The notes below the pieces were generated by a model. The model was not told the origin of the DNA. It made no database searches and worked only from the letters and a program-made list of their open reading frames with translations. A stretch of 64,000 nt of DNA from Acidobacteria bacterium AB60 (GTDB lineage Bacteria > Acidobacteriota > Terriglobia > Terriglobales > Acidobacteriaceae), in assembly GCA_008682415.1 (NCBI GenBank), contig VANK01000012.1, positions 124,001 to 188,000 on the forward strand. Direction: 5' to 3'. The translations under genes were made by a program, and so were the position numbers. The number at the start of each line of letters is the position of its first letter. Positions within the stretch are counted from its first letter, which is position 1. Positions 62,615 through 64,000 of the stretch are shown here, in pieces.

Positions 62615-64000
62615 TTAATCCGCAACCGCCGCGACTTCCGGGGCGGGCGCCTTCTTGACGAGGTCCGCGCGCTTGATCAGTTCCACGTCCAGGCAAAGGG
62701 ACTGCAATTCACGAATGAGCACGTTGAACGACTCCGGCACGCCCGGCTCGATGGCCGCTTCGCCCTTGACGATGGCCTCGTAGATCTTGGTGCGGCCGTA
62801 GACGTCGTCGGACTTGGCGGTGAGCAGTTCCTGCAGGATGTAGGCAGCGCCGTAGGCTTCAAGGGCCCACACTTCCATCTCGCCGAAGCGCTGTCCGCCG
62901 AACTGTGCCTTGCCTCCCAGCGGCTGCTGGGTGATGAGCGAGTACGGCCCGATGGAGCGCGCGTGGATCTTGTCGTCGACCAGGTGGGACAGCTTGAGCA
63001 TGTAGATGTAGCCCACGGTTACGGGCTGCTCGAACTGCTCGCCGGTCATGCCGTCGTAGAGCGCCGTCTTGCCTGAAGTGGGCAGGCCGGCGGCCGAGAG
63101 CAACGACTTGATCTCCTTCTCCTGTGCGCCGTCGAAGACCGCGGTGCCGAACCAAATCCCGCGTTCCATGCCGGCAGCGACGCGGAGCAGCGTCTCCTCG
63201 TCCAGCTCTTCAAGCTGACGCAGGGCTGCCGTACCGGCAAACTCCTTGCGCATCAGCTCGCGAGTCGCCTCCACGTCGTTGTTGGCGCGGACCAGCTCCG
63301 CAACTTTCTTGCCGAGACCGTGCGCTGCCCAGCCGAGGTGGGTTTCGAGGATCTGTCCCACGTTCATACGAGAAGGAACGCCGAGCGGATTGAGAACGAT
63401 CTCGACCGGAGTGCCATCGGGCAGATACGGCATGTCTTCTTCAGGAAGAATGCGCGCGATCACGCCCTTGTTGCCGTGGCGGCCGGCCATCTTGTCGCCG
63501 ACCGAGAGCTTGCGCTTCATGGCCACGTAAACCTTGACCAGCTTGATCACGCCGGGAGGCAGTTCGTCGCCCTTCTGCAGCTTGCCGATCTTCTCATTGG
63601 TGATCTTGCGCAGCACTTCGATCTGGCGCGAGGTCATCTCCTCGATCTCATCGATCTGCTCGTTGACGCGGGGATCCTTGTCGGCGTAGCGGATGCGCTT
63701 GAGGTTCTTGGTGGAGATTCGCTCGATGGTTTCGCGATCGAGCAGCGCCCCCTTGGAGATGAGCCGCTTGTTGGTGCGCTCGTCGTGCAGGTCGGCCAGC
63801 ACTTCCTTGCTGCCCAGGATGGCGTCGAGGCGCTTCAGACGCTCGTCGGTGAGAATGCGGATTTCGTCGCCGAGGTTCTTTTCGAGCTTGGCGACATATT
63901 CCGCTTCAATCTGCTTGGCGCGCTCGTCCTTCTCCTGGCCCTTGCGGCTGAAGATGCGGACGTCCACCACCGTGCCCTCGATGCCGGGAGGGCAGGTGAG
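62615..64000 (-). CDS. rpoB: RNA polymerase beta subunit, C-terminal part (5' end beyond the window)
   Basis: About 461 residues are visible and the frame is open to the window edge (the upstream residues read PPGIEGTVVDV). The block DKMAGRHGNKGVIARILPEEDMPYLPDG and the C-terminal GGKAQFGGQRFGEMEVWALEAYGAAY are universal beta-subunit regions. An inserted region near residues 1-100 of the fragment is coiled-coil-like (EKDERAKQIEAEYVAKLEKN). It ends with a short A/P/V-rich tail. It is upstream of rpoC in the usual order. Confidence 0.99.
   Translation of the reverse strand, partial: LTCPPGIEGTVVDVRIFSRKGQEKDERAKQIEAEYVAKLEKNLGDEIRILTDERLKRLDAILGSKEVLADLHDERTNKRLISKGALLDRETIERISTKNLKRIRYADKDPRVNEQIDEIEEMTSRQIEVLRKITNEKIGKLQKGDELPPGVIKLVKVYVAMKRKLSVGDKMAGRHGNKGVIARILPEEDMPYLPDGTPVEIVLNPLGVPSRMNVGQILETHLGWAAHGLGKKVAELVRANNDVEATRELMRKEFAGTAALRQLEELDEETLLRVAAGMERGIWFGTAVFDGAQEKEIKSLLSAAGLPTSGKTALYDGMTGEQFEQPVTVGYIYMLKLSHLVDDKIHARSIGPYSLITQQPLGGKAQFGGQRFGEMEVWALEAYGAAYILQELLTAKSDDVYGRTKIYEAIVKGEAAIEPGVPESFNVLIRELQSLCLDVELIKRADLVKKAPAPEVAAVAD

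Overview
This is a high-GC chromosomal segment most consistent with an acidobacterium (Acidobacteriaceae/Terriglobia type). That is an inference from gene content, because the window has no 16S gene. Supporting signs are an abundance of secreted glycoside hydrolases, a winged-helix regulator fused to a C-terminal beta-propeller, a giant sortilin-like BNR-repeat protein, many small secreted proteins of unknown function, a full lar (nickel-pincer cofactor) set, and short extragenic repeats. No phage, plasmid, CRISPR, tRNA or rRNA feature was seen. One decayed IS481-type element is present.

Layout. 1-2.1 kb: an rsbU-rsbW-rsbV partner-switching module. 2.2-7.1 kb: an MDR oxidoreductase, an M24 peptidase, a cupin, a diguanylate cyclase and an HNH endonuclease. 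7.1-12 kb: ComF and a polysaccharide deacetylase, divergent from panB-panC, then a Fpg-type DNA glycosylase. 12.2-13.3 kb: a frameshifted IS481 transposase. 13.4-18.3 kb: a secreted protein, a DUF1761 protein, RidA, MsrB, a beta-lactamase-fold protein and purM-purN. 18.3-26.5 kb: a beta-helix/PKD/PA14-like secreted protein, cysK-cysE, a GH13 enzyme and an AsmA-like protein, all on the minus strand. 26.7-29.4 kb: a coiled-coil zinc-ribbon protein, a secreted HExxH protein, a 5'-nucleotidase and a small membrane protein. 29.7-37 kb: a GH31 enzyme, then larE, an unknown gene, larC, larB and an ASCH-like gene, then trmO. 37.4-47 kb: a flavin-reductase-like protein, a structured leader RNA candidate, the sortilin-like protein, GH32, a beta-barrel, GH29, a secreted protein and a cupin. 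47-58 kb: secreted proteins, a GT4 glycosyltransferase, a VOC protein, a LOG-family protein, the winged-helix/propeller regulator, a Clp-fold protease and a BON lipoprotein. 58.2-64 kb: rpoC and the 3' part of rpoB.

How the genes work together. GH13, GH31, GH32, GH29 and the beta-helix protein form a periplasmic or outer-surface kit for oligosaccharides. PanB/PanC, CysK/CysE and PurM/PurN are compact biosynthetic pairs. LarB/LarC/LarE should make the nickel-pincer nucleotide, although no lactate racemase (larA) lies in the window.

Most notable signals. (a) Short tandem or palindromic repeats start 3-7 nt after the stop codon of four genes (M24 peptidase, Clp-fold protease, rpoC, rpoB). (b) TANNNT boxes sit 6-8 nt before start codons without a Shine-Dalgarno sequence, suggesting leaderless mRNAs. 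(c) An unknown gene of lower GC is translationally coupled into the lar operon. (d) A structured RNA with an intrinsic terminator lies before the sortilin-like gene. Gene boundaries were chosen by reading ribosome-binding sites and family lengths; none was checked against a database.
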